64,000 nucleotides of DNA. Source: Triglochin maritima (lineage: Eukaryota; Streptophyta; Magnoliopsida; Alismatales; Juncaginaceae). The stretch lies in NCBI GenBank assembly GCA_963682175.1, contig OY821775.1, positions 9,520,501 through 9,584,500 on the forward strand, read 5' to 3'. Below are positions 46,183 through 57,374 of the stretch, one piece after another (positions within the stretch are counted from its first letter, which is position 1; every line of letters starts with the position of its first letter). A program made the position numbers and the translations under genes. The notes beneath the pieces were generated by a model. That model ran no database searches. It saw only the letters and a program-made list of their open reading frames with translations, and had not been told where the DNA came from.

Positions 46183-47265
46183 CTAGATCTCCAAAGAACA
46201 CGACGCCTGGATCGGACCCGAATAGTCCTCCGGCAACTCGACCCTCCTCCACGGCCCCACCTTCCCATCCACACTCACAACGTAACAGCTGTGGGGCCCA
46301 CCGTGTCCGGCCGACCCGATCACTGCCAGGTCACCTTTCCACGTCACCAGACGAGGCGCCACGGCAGCGTTTTTTGGCACCTCCAACACGTCCCTCCACG
46401 CCTTCCCCTCCCTCACCACCACCTTACCACCACGACACCTGTACATCCTCCCACCGGGCCCTACCAGGCACGTGCGAGGACACGTGGCCGAATCTAAAGC
46501 GTCGTCGTCTATGTTCTCCCACCTCCACGTGGCGACGTCGAATGTTTCGGAGCATTTCCCGAATTGCCCCTGCGATTCGGTGCCGTACCCTCCGACGACC
46601 TCGAACCTCCCGGCGACGAACGCCCCCTTGCACTCGTCCCTCTCAAGTGCCATGTCCGGCATCGGGACCCACTCGTCACGTGCGACGTCGTACGCCCACG
46701 CGGATTTCAGCGCATTCTTGTCCTCGTCGTGGCCTCCGGCGACGAACACCATCCGGTCCCGCTCTGACGACGCGCATGCGAAAAAGGACCTCCTCCGGCC
46801 GGGGATTGGGGGCCCCTTCCGCCACGTGGCGGAGTAGAAGTCGTAGACGAAGACCTTGTTGGACGCGATCCACGTGTCGGGGCTCCAACCGCCGACGACG
46901 ACGAGCTCCCGGTCGGAGCGGGCGATCTGGCAGAAGAGAGGGAGACCGGGAGTGGAGGGGAGCGGCGGGAGGGAGAAGCATGAACCGGTTTCCGGTTCGA
47001 GGAGGACGAGACGGTAGGTTGGAGTGAAGGCGTATTTGGTGGCCGGACCGGTCGGAACGGGGACCGGTTCGGCCTGAGTTAAGGCTATAAGAGGTTTAGT
47101 AAAGTTGTTGGCTTTCCTGAGGTGGTGAAATTCGGCCGAATCGATCTCGCTTTTCCACGTCCGGCTAACCGCCCGGACGGCTTGGAAGCGGGTGTGGTGC
47201 ACTCGGGCGAGGCACTCTCGAGCTATCTCGTCGGGAAGACCGGGGATCAAAGGACCCATTTGCAA
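46183..47265 (-). CDS. F-box/kelch-repeat protein (KMD/At1g80440-like)
   Basis: Intronless, 360 aa. An N-terminal F-box (LIPGLPDEIARECLARVHHT to about residue 45) is followed by kelch repeats at about 85-345, with signature pairs ELVVVGGW..DTWI, VFVYDFYSATWRKGPPIPG, VFVAGGHDEDKNALKSAWAY, EVVGGYGTESQG and MYRCRGGK. The F-box binds SKP1 of SCF ubiquitin ligases in cytosol or nucleus; the kelch propeller binds the substrate. Close relatives (KISS ME DEADLY group) are known to target type-B ARR cytokinin regulators and phenylalanine ammonia-lyase; that this copy does so is inference. Either M1 or M3 could be the start, and the family usually has M directly before the LIPGLP block. A TATA box lies about 90 bp upstream. 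The coding region is GC-rich, giving long shadow frames on the other strand. It looks intact. Confidence 0.95.
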   Translation of the reverse strand: MQMGPLIPGLPDEIARECLARVHHTRFQAVRAVSRTWKSEIDSAEFHHLRKANNFTKPLIALTQAEPVPVPTGPATKYAFTPTYRLVLLEPETGSCFSLPPLPSTPGLPLFCQIARSDRELVVVGGWSPDTWIASNKVFVYDFYSATWRKGPPIPGRRRSFFACASSERDRMVFVAGGHDEDKNALKSAWAYDVARDEWVPMPDMALERDECKGAFVAGRFEVVGGYGTESQGQFGKCSETFDVATWRWENIDDDALDSATCPRTCLVGPGGRMYRCRGGKVVVREGKAWRDVLEVPKNAAVAPRLVTWKGDLAVIGSAGHGGPHSCYVVSVDGKVGPWRRVELPEDYSGPIQASCSLEI

Positions 47266-47353
47266 TTAAACCAAAGTTTCGGGTTTGAACTTTGAACTTT
47301 TCAATTGTGAGAATTAATGATTCGTGAGGACTGAGGAGTGTGGGTTGAGTGGA

Positions 47354-47362
47354 CATTTATAG
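47354..47362 (-). promoter_or_regulatory. TATA box of the F-box/kelch gene
   Basis: CTATAAATG on the minus strand, about 90 bp upstream of the ATG. Confidence 0.7.
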
Positions 47363-47379
47363 GACTGGATTAGTTTAGT

Positions 47380-50300
47380 TACTTGGGAAAAAATCTTGTG
47401 AGATTAAAGGATAAGAAGGGTTCGCAGTCCTTGTCGGGTCCACTTGTGAGTTGGGATGGCGAATAGGGATGGGACGTGAGGTGGAGAAAGAAAACCGTTG
47501 GTGTCCACTGGATGAGATGCCAGATTTTTTTCTTCTTTTAATAAAAAAAAGGGGTTTGATCTGGAGATGATGGTGCTGTTGTTTGTTCCGTAGTAGTGTT
47601 TCACTGTTTTGTTCTGTTGTATTCGGTCATCCTGATCCTGTGGATTCCTTCCGTCTGATTTTGGTTGTGTGTCGGACCCAACGATGTGTTATGTCTGCTT
47701 CTAGAAGCGTTTCGGATTAGGTTTTCTTGAGTATGGGTAACGTAACCATCAGTAGTGTACTCTTACTCTACCATTTAGATGATAGATGTAATGATAAGGG
47801 TGTAACGTGCTGAAAAATAAAATAAAATAAATTCACTCCCATACGAATGCGAGAAAATATTAGTGGAAGAATCTATTACCCTCCGGTATTTGTTTTCTGT
47901 TCAGAATGTCGGTTTAATTCGAATAATTTGACTCGAATACCTAATATATTTGAATTCGAATTCAGTAGAACTATTCGAATCCAATACTTCAAAATTTTTG
48001 AATACTAATTGGTATTCGAATATTATCCGAAATTTTCTCCCCTTAGTTTTTACTTTCATTTCACGCCCACTTGAAAGTTTTATGTTAGTAGATAGAATCA
48101 GACCTTGTCTATCTTTCTTCTTGTGTAAGCATACCATAACTATATGTTGCCCGAATTTGATTGCTTACATCTTAGCTTTGAGCCTTTAATTAATCACGAT
48201 CAACCGCATTAGAACTTGTTTGGGTATCCAGGGCGTGACGTTGGAAAGTGGAAGCCCACCTTTTGCTGCGGCCTGAAAGTCAACTTCTTGTGGGTTTTTT
48301 TTTTGAAGAACTGGTAATTTAATTAGATGAAGCATATGGAAGGGCTATGTCCCACAGCCTCCTCTACAGATATTAAGTAACAAACATATAGTTCTGCCCA
48401 AATAAAGCAAGGGTTAAGGTTATACACCTCACATACAGTCCCAAAAAGGTAATAGTTGAAAATAAAGGCTGAGGTTTCAAGAGTGTCCTGGAAACAGTAT
48501 ATGTCTCGAAAGTGCTCGGACCAATCGCTTCTCCTTCCGCTTCAGCATCCGGCTCAGTCAGAATGTCGGCAGCATTCACCACTTCGTTCCCACTCCCTTT
48601 AATACCGATCATGCTTAGCTCTCTCCCACTTTGTCCCTCTTATAGCGAATGATTCTTAATTGTAGTAACATTCGGAGGCAGCGAGGACTGTATCAACACT
48701 CCCATATTTAGAACTTCTAAAACATCGTCATATCACTATAAACTCATGCATACCTGGCTAAATGTATTCCTAAATCAACGCATAGTTCAGGTTCCTTTTA
48801 TTTTGTCATTTTTATAATTAAAAACTTACTATTTATTGGACTAGAACTACCAGCTTACCTTCTTGTTGTACAATCATCGTACCTTAATCACTGTACCTTA
48901 ATCAATTTCAAAAAAATGTACCTTAATCAGAAATGTACAAGAAGTAACGTTAGGAACTTAGGACATGTTTTTTTTTTTTGCTGAAAACGTTAAGATGTGA
49001 TGGGTGGATAAGTCTTATCTCATCGTTTACTGTCGGACCACGCCTTCACGTTGGATGTCATTGTCCCGTCTACCGACTTTATCTGCGGATAAAAAATTGT
49101 ATAAATAAATCGTACCCATAAAAAAATCATTAATCAGCAACCCCTCATAAATAAATAAAAAATCGATAGCAGCAATAATTGGGACGTTGGCTAATGACTA
49201 TGCATATAAATTCAGAAGTGAAATGTTTTCTACTGTGATATTATTTATGATAGGGTGAATTGATTTTGTGTACTTTGAAGGAGTTATAACTGAGGACGTG
49301 CACGGTGGTGCACCTGTATTTCTATATACACTTTGAAATTCAGTTTTTTATATTTAAATAGACCTCTACTGTTTGTTTGTAGGACCAGTTTTTTCTTAAA
49401 CATTTATATTAGAAATTTTACAAATAATATATATTGAAATAGTAAACTATAAAAGTCCTCGGGGTAAGCATCTGTCCGGACACGAACCGAAATAGACCGA
49501 ACTCAAATGTTCTCCCGGGTCCGGACTGGACCAATTTTTTGGTGGGAAATTGAATTTTGAATCGAGTTCGGACCGGACCCGACCGAAACCCGAACATGTC
49601 CTAAGGTCCAGACAGAACCTAAACGGGTTGGATTCGATCCGGACCGATCCATGCTCTCCCATGGTCCTTCTCATGTCCCAACAACTTCAAAACTAACGTA
49701 GTAACTGTAGGCGTGAGTAGAGGCTTGGCATCGTCTGCTCGGTCGTGGGTGAGGAGGGTGAGGGGGAGTGCGAGGTAGGCGTGGGGGGGATGGGTCGGGA
49801 ATCGCGGTTGGACATTGGCCTCGTGGAAGAAGGAGAGGGAGGGGAGGGAGAGCACGTGGGAAGAAGGAGACGAAGGAAGGGGCCTGAGAGGTTGATGTGG
49901 TGGGTTTGGAAGTAGTGGGTGAGGCGGGTTCGGAGGTTCGGGTCAGGGGGGTTAGAAAGAGGTTGGTTATGTGCGAGACATAGGGGAGGTGGGGAGGTTT
50001 GGAGTTGGACGACGAGGTTGGAGAGGTTCAAAAAGAGGTGTATCCATTTGGGGGTGAGAGTCGGGCGTTGGTTTTGGGTCGAAGGAGAGAGAGAGGAGAG
50101 GAGAGGAGAGAGAATCTAAGAAAGAGAGGAGTGAGGATAGGGGCGAGGAGACAGAACACAATTTAACAAGATAGTGTGAGACGAAAAGGTAGGAGAGAGA
50201 AAGTAAGAGAGGAGTTTGGAGAAGAGATTGTTTTGGATTTCCTCCCCATTTTTTACTTTGAGTTTTGTTATCGTTATGAATGATTTTTACTATTTTATAA

Positions 50301-51063
50301 CTTGTTATCCACAAAATTTCTAACGGAATATGTTAAAGAGTTTTTCCTACAAAGAGGTATATATAAGTAAAAAGATTGAAATTCAAAGTGCACACAGATA
50401 AATAACGAAAATATAGGTACACACATAATTTGGTGGAATTATGATCCGTCCAAAGTGTACATAATCAAAGAATATGAGCGCTGTTTACAATTCATTACTC
50501 GGCTCATGAAACATATGCGCTATTTGGGAAGTTTCCTTTATAAAGTCGTCTATTATATTTGGGTGTTATGCGTTACAAATAATATGAGAAATCTATCCTA
50601 CTAAGCCATATTTATTTATTTATTTATTTATTTATTTATTTTCACCACTGTTTTTCCCCTTAATTCCACCAAACACCATGACTACAATATGTTCATACTT
50701 CTTTTCTAACTTGGTTATCTGTCCCTAACAGTATAAGATCATATATCCATCTCTTTATTTTATTACTCAAAATGTAATTTATCCCACAAATATCACAACA
50801 AATACAAAGCAGGGACTTTCATGTTTTTACACCATGGCATAACTGAATCAGGACCTTGCACCAGATTTGCACATTTTGCCCCCTCTCCGGTCTCCGTTCA
50901 ATAAAATTGGGTCTAATTCTTGTTAAATTTGGTCTCATCAACAAAATTGAAACATCTAGGTGGAGTGGAGATCTAACATATTATAAAATATGTTTTTTTA
51001 CTATTCTACTACTCGAAAGTCTTTGATTTTCTAAAAAATATCATTCATTTACGATTATTTACC
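47380..51063. other. intergenic stretch with scattered repeats
   Basis: A stretch rich in TTCGAAT palindromes lies at about 47915-48030. A poly-T run at about 48294-48304 followed by non-AT-rich DNA could be the 3' end of a retroposed sequence on the minus strand; a short minus frame at 48373-48612 (MIGIKGSGNEVVNAADIL) is not recognised. A GC-rich minus-strand frame at 49693-50031 with Pro/Ser-rich content is also unassigned. A TTTA microsatellite occupies about 50609-50641. Confidence 0.45.
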
Positions 51064-51545
51064 TAAGAACATCCAAAATAAGTTGTTAACATCCAAAATA
51101 TCATTATGATTATTTTTTTGTCACTCTGTTAATCTTTTCCGTTAGTGGTGTTACTATTCATTTAATGACGTTATAAAAATTAATATTTAATTATAAATTT
51201 TACAATTTTACCATAAAAAATTTAATTAATTTTTTTCTCGCTTTTTTTTCCTCTCTCTCCTCTTTGTTCTCTCTCTCCTTTTTATCCTCTCACTCAAGAG
51301 CCAAAGAATAAGGAGAGAGAGGAGCGAATGAGATGAGAGAGGACAAAAGGGAGAAAGAACATAGTGAGGATGTGAGAATAGAAAGAAAGATGATAGAGAA
51401 TAAAAAGGAGAGAAAGAGGAAAAAGAAATTGATGAGAAAAAAATTAATTAATTTTTTAAAAGTGAATTTGTAAATTTTATAATTAAATATTAATATTTTT
51501 AATATCAGAAAAAAAATCATTACATTTTGGAGGTTAATAACCTAT
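51064..51545. mobile_element. MITE-like element with long terminal inverted repeats
   Basis: The left part (about 51064-51290) and the right part (about 51350-51545) are inverted copies. CCAAAATAAGTTGTTAACATC pairs with a reversed TCAAAATAGGTTATTAACCTC, and AATATTTAATTATAAATTTTAC and TTAATTAATTTTTTTCTC are shared near-perfectly. CT-rich DNA on one arm faces GA-rich DNA on the other. The target duplication was not resolved. No coding capacity. Confidence 0.75.
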
Positions 51546-51927
51546 TTTGATTGATTTTAGACAAATAACAAAAAAACCCTTTCAACTTGCAGAATAACAA
51601 AAAAAAGTATGATCGTTGCGCTTTTAGTATTTTGACAACGTGTTTAGCAATTCCTTCGACACCTTCGAACACAGACACGTAGCTAATCTCCAAATTCCAT
51701 TCTGACTAGGATGGGATAAGCACACCTGGACCTGACCTGACGCTTTGACGCTTTTTTACCATAAAAAATTTTGAAATTTTGATACGAAATTTTTTTTTGA
51801 AATTTTGATTTTGAAAAGAACGTCTAATCCCTTCGACGCTTTTGAAATTTTGATTTGATTGCCCGCAGTCAAGTCATTTAGCTCACCTTAGGTCTCTGTT
51901 GCTGCAGAACTTTCGAAGAGTAGGGCC
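51546..51927. other. short spacer with TTTTGAAATTTTGAT repeats
   Basis: The motif TTTTGAAATTTTGA occurs three times between about 51768 and 51855. The 21-bp sequence at 51721-51741 recurs at 52968-52988. Confidence 0.6.
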
Positions 51928-52279
51928 TTAGGCCATCTTTAACCCCAACCCCAAATATCTTGACACGTCAGCTTTCTCTCTCTGCCACGTCAGCAAAAAA
52001 TACTATGCAACCCACAACCCAACCCAACCTATTTTTCTCTTCTTAACCCCAACCCCACTTTCAACACTCTCTCTCCTCCACATCATTTCTTTTTACCTCA
52101 TTTTCTATATCAACATAATAATTCACAAACTATTAAATTTATTATTTTTAAAATAACTTAATCTAATTAACTTACAATAATTACGAACAACACATAATAA
52201 TTAGATTTTATTAAAATTCGACAATTACATATTATAATAATTCAAAGATAAAATATTACAATACATATTACAAACATAA

Positions 52280-52510
52280 TTAATTCTCATTCCGTCCAAA
52301 ACGTCGCCATATATTCTCGATCAAATCGGCTCGCAATGTCATATGTTTTTGAGCGTTGCGAACTCGATCTCTGTTACGCAGATATTTGTTAATATCCACG
52401 ATACGCTCAGTGGAATACCGGAGACCCGACGGGTTTGAACTTTCACCGATTTCTTGAGGGCGCTCATGTATAAGTTGGATTGAAACATATTGAACTCGTA
52501 CGAACGGCTG
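52280..52510 (-). pseudogene. Harbinger (HARBI1/ALP1-like) DDE transposase, C-terminal fragment
   Basis: Minus-strand frame with VQYVSIQLIHERPQEIGESS, GLRYSTERIVDINKYLRN and AQKHMTLRADLIENIWRRFG, the tail that ends PIF/Harbinger nucleases (AxxxHxxLRxDLIEHIWxxFG). The catalytic DDE region is absent. The upstream part of the open frame (to 52633) is GC-rich palindromic DNA unrelated to transposase. Active relatives cut and join DNA at TTA/TAA sites with a Myb-like partner. Confidence 0.8.
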
Positions 52511-52511
52511 C

Positions 52512-52620
52512 CCAGCTCGCCGGTGAGCTGGCGGGGATCTCGCTGCCCGGTCAGCGAGCGGTTGTCCAGCTCGCCGGTGAGCTGGCGGGGGTTTCAGGGG
52601 GCAGCGCCCCCTGAAAGGTA
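52512..52620. repeat. GC-rich nested palindromes inside Harbinger element 2
   Basis: CCAGCTCGCCGGTGAGCTGG (near palindrome) occurs at 52512-52531 and 52566-52585. Between them is a CTCGCTG / CAGCGAG hairpin, and after them a CAGGGGGC / GCCCCCTG hairpin (about 52596-52614). Confidence 0.85.
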
Positions 52621-52793
52621 AACACAATTTCAAATTTTATATTAAATTCAATATTGATTTTGTATTATTATAGTTAATTCAATTGATTTATTTTATTAAT
52701 TATTATATTTATTTACAATTTATTTTAATTATATATATTTATTAACATATTATTTAACTAATATAAATAAAAAAATAAATAAAATTCAACCAA

Positions 52794-52945
52794 CCAGGTC
52801 TGGCCACGTGGCCAGACCTGGGTCGGAACCCGGGTCGGGTCGCAGACCCAGGTCGCGACCCGACCCGGGTCCACTCCCCATTAAGGGGAGCCAGGTCGGG
52901 GCGAAATTCGCCCCGACCCGAAAAGGGCCTCCGTTAAGGAGGCCC
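52794..52945. repeat. palindromic right end of Harbinger element 2
   Basis: A perfect 28-bp palindrome centred on CACGTG covers 52794-52821. Perfect 15-nt arms at 52828-52842 and 52856-52870 follow, then 12-nt arms at 52894-52905 and 52907-52918, and last GGGCCTCC-GTTAA-GGAGGCCC at 52925-52945. Confidence 0.95.
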
Positions 52946-52989
52946 TTACTACGCAGAGGGATTCGGTCACACCTGGACCTGACCTGACA

Positions 52990-54032
52990 TGTTAATGAAG
53001 TTTAATTTCTATCATCCGACTTAATTACAAATTTACAAGGGAAGAAGAAGACACATTTGAAGCTAATTCCATTTTGAAGTTAGTGTTGTACGCGTACAAG
53101 TCATTCATTTGACTATAACTAACAATTTCTATGCATATAATCAACCAAAATGAATAGCTCTTTGAAATTTAAATCATAACTAAAATTCAAATAAGGACCT
53201 TTCTCTTAAGTTGAAGTCATGTATGACCTACTTGATTTTATCGGTTACGTTATTTTGATATGGAAGCAAAGAGGGCCATAAAGGACAGCTGTGCGAGGAT
53301 CTATTGACTATGAAGTTATATTTCAGAAGAAAAAATATCAAAAGTATGCGTTGAGAAGTCGAAAATCAGCTCAGGAATGGAGAGGAGACACTCATAAAAT
53401 GAGAGCTGTCGTGAGCAAAGTTGTTACCGTTAATTACAAGAAGGGTAATACCAAAGTCAGACTAAATTCGTAGAACTTGTCAAAAGGAATACAAATATCT
53501 TCAATTACTTTGAAAATCAAAACGTTGTAGTTTGAATCTACGTTTGACGGAATTACAATATGATATAAAATGAAAGGTGTTGGTGTTGAAAACCAAGATG
53601 AATTTTTTTTTAATGAGTAAAATAATATAAGTTAAGATATTACCAAGGTGTTGAAGTTGGGAAATTTCACTCAACTTAGCCGTACGTGTCTTCTCATAAT
53701 GTCGCTTAATTTTCTTCGTTCTGTCTTTCCAACTCGTAATCCCTTATCGAGCCCATTAGCTTATATATATTCAAATTGGTGCGTCGGCCTCATAGCTGTG
53801 TTGTCTACGGCCCATGGTCCTAAATACAACTCAGAAGACAAATCGCCATTATCTCAAAATAGAAACGAAAAAAAAGAACGCAAAACATAAGAGTACAGTT
53901 TCCAAACAAACTAGAGAGAGTTCAACCAATATCACCACCCTTCTTTTCACAAATAAAAGCCAGTTCACGGTGACCGAAAGTGGCAATTTAATTCTAAATA
54001 AATCATGTATTTGAAATGGCAATTGGTTTCGT
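52990..54032. other. AT-rich spacer, no gene supported
   Basis: Frames at 53291-53473 and 53648-53890 show no family features. Confidence 0.45.
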
Positions 54033-55725
54033 AGCGAAATTATTTTTCTACCATCGTTGTATCACTATTTTCTGTATGACAATTACAAAGTCATATATTT
54101 AAACTTATGTCACTAAAAACAATATTTATTTGCGTTTATGTCATTAGTTTTTCAAACTGTGTGATTCTGTTAACTTTACATTTAACTCTGATAATATATA
54201 TTAAATTTTATTTGTAATTTTTACAAAATTACTTGAACAATCCAACAATTAGAAAACACATACATAATCAACCTCTTCTTTTCTCATTATCCTTCTCCAC
54301 TCAGATCCTCCTCTTAGGGTTCGTTTGGGTACCTCCCACGTCTGAGTCTGGAGAGCTAGATGTGGCGTCTCAACATGTTGGTGTGACACCAATGTTTCAA
54401 GATCAAGCAAACTAGACAGAGGAGGTTGTTTGGGTAATGCGGCAAAAAATTACGGAGGGGTACCTTTTGATATATATATTTTTGGTTATTTTACGCACAA
54501 CCTAGTTAAATTCCTGAACCCAAGCACCTTAAGTTTTTTATTATATTTTACCTCTAAATTAAGTAATGTCTCATATTTTACCAACTACCTGTCTACCTAC
54601 GTAATTTCTTGTATTCCATCTACGTAATTATATTTTGTTTCTTACACTCCGTGAACATCAACTGTAGTCAAGCTTTCACAATTATTATAATGTACGCCCC
54701 AATCAGCTTAAGTTTTTATATATATTGTGTTTCCAAACTAAATATCTTATATTTTACCAACAACCTAGGTAATTTATTGTACCCTAATTAATTAATTTAA
54801 TTTATTATATTTCCAAGTTATGTATGTTTTCGTATTTTACCTACAAACTAGGTAATTCATTCAATTCAATAGGTAATCAAACAATATAGTAATAAGGGAT
54901 AATATTGGTAACTCAACAAAAAAATTACGTCAAGTGAAAACCTAACTTCGGTCAGCTTCTCAAATGAATGAATTTTACATGAGGTACCTGACTTTGAGAC
55001 GCCTAAACTCAAACCAATTTTTGTTGTTTTGTTGTCCGAACTAGCATCTGGATGTCTGGTCCGACGCAGACGCTGATTTAGGTGCTCCCAAACAGACCCT
55101 TAGTCTTCTTTATTTTCTCTCCATATCTCTCTCTCTCTCTCTTATTTTTATTTTCTCTCTCTCTCTTCACATCTCTTCTTTCTCTCTTCTCTCAATTCTC
55201 TCTCTCATTATGTCTCTTCCTCGTTTCTCAACTTTTCTCTCATCGTCAAACGCTTAATTAATTTTTATTGGATTTTAAATATTTAAATTTTACAAGAAAG
55301 AGACATGACAAAAAAGATAAGAGAGTTTGAAAGAAATGAGAATAAAAAAAGATACATGAACATGAGTAACAGAAAATGTAATGAATAGATACTTTGCAAA
55401 AAAGATCCAACGAAGAGAGTGAGAGATGAGTGAGAAAATGAGAAAAGAATATGAGTTAAATGATGTTTTTTTAGATTGTTTAAGAGATTTTTTGCAAATT
55501 TGTAATTCAATATTAATTACAAAAAAATTGTTTAATTGTCGTATTGCTAATGATCAATTTTTCAAAATTTACAATTAAAAATTAATTTATATGAACGATG
55601 TTAATTATAAAAACAACATAAACACAAATAAACATAATTTTTAGTGGCGTAGGTGTAAATATATGATTCTATAGTAGTTACACCGAAAATAGTGGTATAT
55701 GGATAGTAAAAAAATAATTTTGTGA
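54033..55725. mobile_element. long-TIR element carrying a nested Tourist-type insertion
   Basis: The left arm (about 54033-54240) and right arm (about 55510-55725) are inverted copies, e.g. GAAATTATTTTTCTACC, TCATATATTTAAACTTATG and TATTTATTTGCGTTTATGTC against their reversed counterparts with changes. Without the insert at 54317-55099 the element is about 0.9 kb. Its CT-rich/GA-rich core resembles the element at 51064-51545. Outer ends and target duplication are not resolved. No coding sequence is recognised. Confidence 0.7.
54317..55099. mobile_element. Tourist/PIF-type MITE nested in the long-TIR element
   Basis: 783 bp flanked by TTA (54314-54316 and 55100-55102). The ends GGGTTCGTTTGGGTACCT and, reversed, GGGTCTGTTTGGGAGCACCT are inverted repeats typical of Tourist/Harbinger ends. 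Subterminal GTCTGAGTCTGGAGAG and CGTCTGCGTCGGACCAGAC-type sequences correspond loosely. No long coding frame. Confidence 0.8.
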
Positions 55726-55729
55726 TTTT

Positions 55730-56880
55730 CTAGTAACATGTAAGTGATTTATTCTTTCAGAGTTGAAAATCAGTTGGAGACCAACAAGCAAACAACAAAC
55801 AATATCACCTAACTCTTGGAATTTAGTACTCGCACAAAAGCCAATACATGAAGTCACTGAAACAAAAATTTGTAAATGAAAACAATCACCAACTCCCGCC
55901 GTATGTGGTTGGAAGTTGGAATAACCAATATATCCAGACTCTGGAAAATGTCAATATGCTTTCTACGTACAGTCCCAATTCCAATAGCCAATCTCTGTGT
56001 AGTAATAATGTCTCACCTGCACCACCGACTGGGCTTGTCTTGGCAAATGCATGATTTATGTATGATATAGCATGTGGACCCTCCTAACTTTAGTCAATAC
56101 ACTTGTAGCGACCGTTGTTAATGTTCTAACTTCTAAGAATATATTATCTATTGAATCCACACAAAAATCTCGTGACCTTGTATTATTGTTAGGCTTTTTT
56201 TTGTTAAATTAACATCTTTGTTTATGCAACTTTGCAGTAAACCATGTTTTCTACTACTACAATCGTAGAGAGTAACAATCTCTTTTGAGTTTTGATAACC
56301 TTCCAAAACAACATTAGAAGATAATTAGGCAATTGATGAAATAGAGTTTTTTTCCATTAATTGCATTGTTTTTTATAAATTTGGTGTGTTGATTTTTTTA
56401 GTTTCTGATTGTTATACAAAATGCTCTAAGTTTTATAACTTTCAACATAGGTGCTTTATTTGTCCCTTTAGAGAAGATATACTGTTTGGACTCATTAATT
56501 ATTAAGCGTTTTCCTTTCAAAGCATTGACGAGGGTCAAACAAATGTCAACAACTTTTTAGGGCATTGGATTCCTTCTCATTAAACAAACATATATCATGT
56601 ATTTTTATTTTCTCAAATCCCCCTCCAAAAAATCATAATACTAAGCAAACCTAATCTCCTCTTCATCCCTTCAACATTAATGTTAATCAAATAAGTTACA
56701 GGGGACAATTATTTATTTTACATAATTTTAACACTATTGTAGCACTATCAAATTTCAATAATGATTTTTTATTCCAACAACTGTCGTTAGATCCAAAAAA
56801 AGAAGATCAAAGCCCTTGATTACAAACCCTTCCAAGTTCGAACCCATCACTCTTAACCTTTCAATACACATCAAGGGGGT
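55730..56880. other. AT-rich spacer, no gene supported
   Basis: A 68-codon frame at 55848-56054 is Asn/Ser-rich with no recognised domain or splice context. Confidence 0.4.
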
Positions 56881-56904
56881 GTTAGTGGTGCGGAAAACTC
56901 TGTA

Positions 56905-57090
56905 AATTAATTTTCGGAGTCAAACGGAAAGCAGAAGAAAACAGAATCCAGTAGAAAATAGTTTCCCTTTGACTGAATTCTGTTGTTTGTGTCTGTCTCT
57001 GAAATCCGACAGAAAACAGATTCTATTGTTTGTGACTGTTTCTGGAATCCGACAGAAAACAGATTTTGTTGTTTATGACTGCTATTAGAA
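56905..57090. repeat. tandem repeat with about 46-bp unit
   Basis: A unit made of TCCGACAGAAAACAGATTCT followed by GTTGTTTGTGACTG and TTTCTG is present about three times. The first part reversed resembles the repeat at 22049-22188. Confidence 0.75.
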
Positions 57091-57374
57091 AACATGAGAA
57101 ACTTTGTAACTGCACTTTAATTTATAAATGAAAAATTATTCTAATCTCAATCATATTACAATCCAAACCATATAATGTCAAGATTCATAAATGTTAATAT
57201 TCAACCAACCCCCGTAGAACTTGTCATATTTTCCTGCATATAACCTATCGCTTACTATGTGTTATTGAGTCAATCTAACCTAACTCTCTTCTACTTCTTC
57301 CCTGTTATTACTTTACGAAGGGTCACAACTGTTGTTCTACTCTACTGGATCTTGCTTCTCTAGTGGTTACCAAG

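Larger units (their letters stand above)
51931..52945 (-). mobile_element. PIF/Harbinger-type element 2, decayed
   Basis: Flanked by TTA at 51928-51930 and 52946-52948. The ends GGCCATCTTTAACCCC and, reversed, GGGCCTCCTTAACGG form an imperfect inverted repeat. CACGTCAGC motifs (51962-51972, 51985-51994) in CT-rich DNA match the left end of the element at 1738. Inside is the C-terminal piece of a Harbinger transposase on the minus strand and a palindromic GC-rich right end. Confidence 0.87.

Noticed and set aside
46374..47027. Plus-strand frames over the kelch gene rich in Arg/Pro
   Set aside because: Shadow of the GC-rich F-box/kelch coding strand.
48373..48612. 79-codon minus frame as a small gene
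   Set aside because: Unrecognised; may be part of a retroposed fragment next to the poly-T run, but no second line of evidence.
49693..50031. Pro/Ser-rich minus frame as a gene
   Set aside because: No recognised domain, start or promoter; composition alone can explain the open frame.
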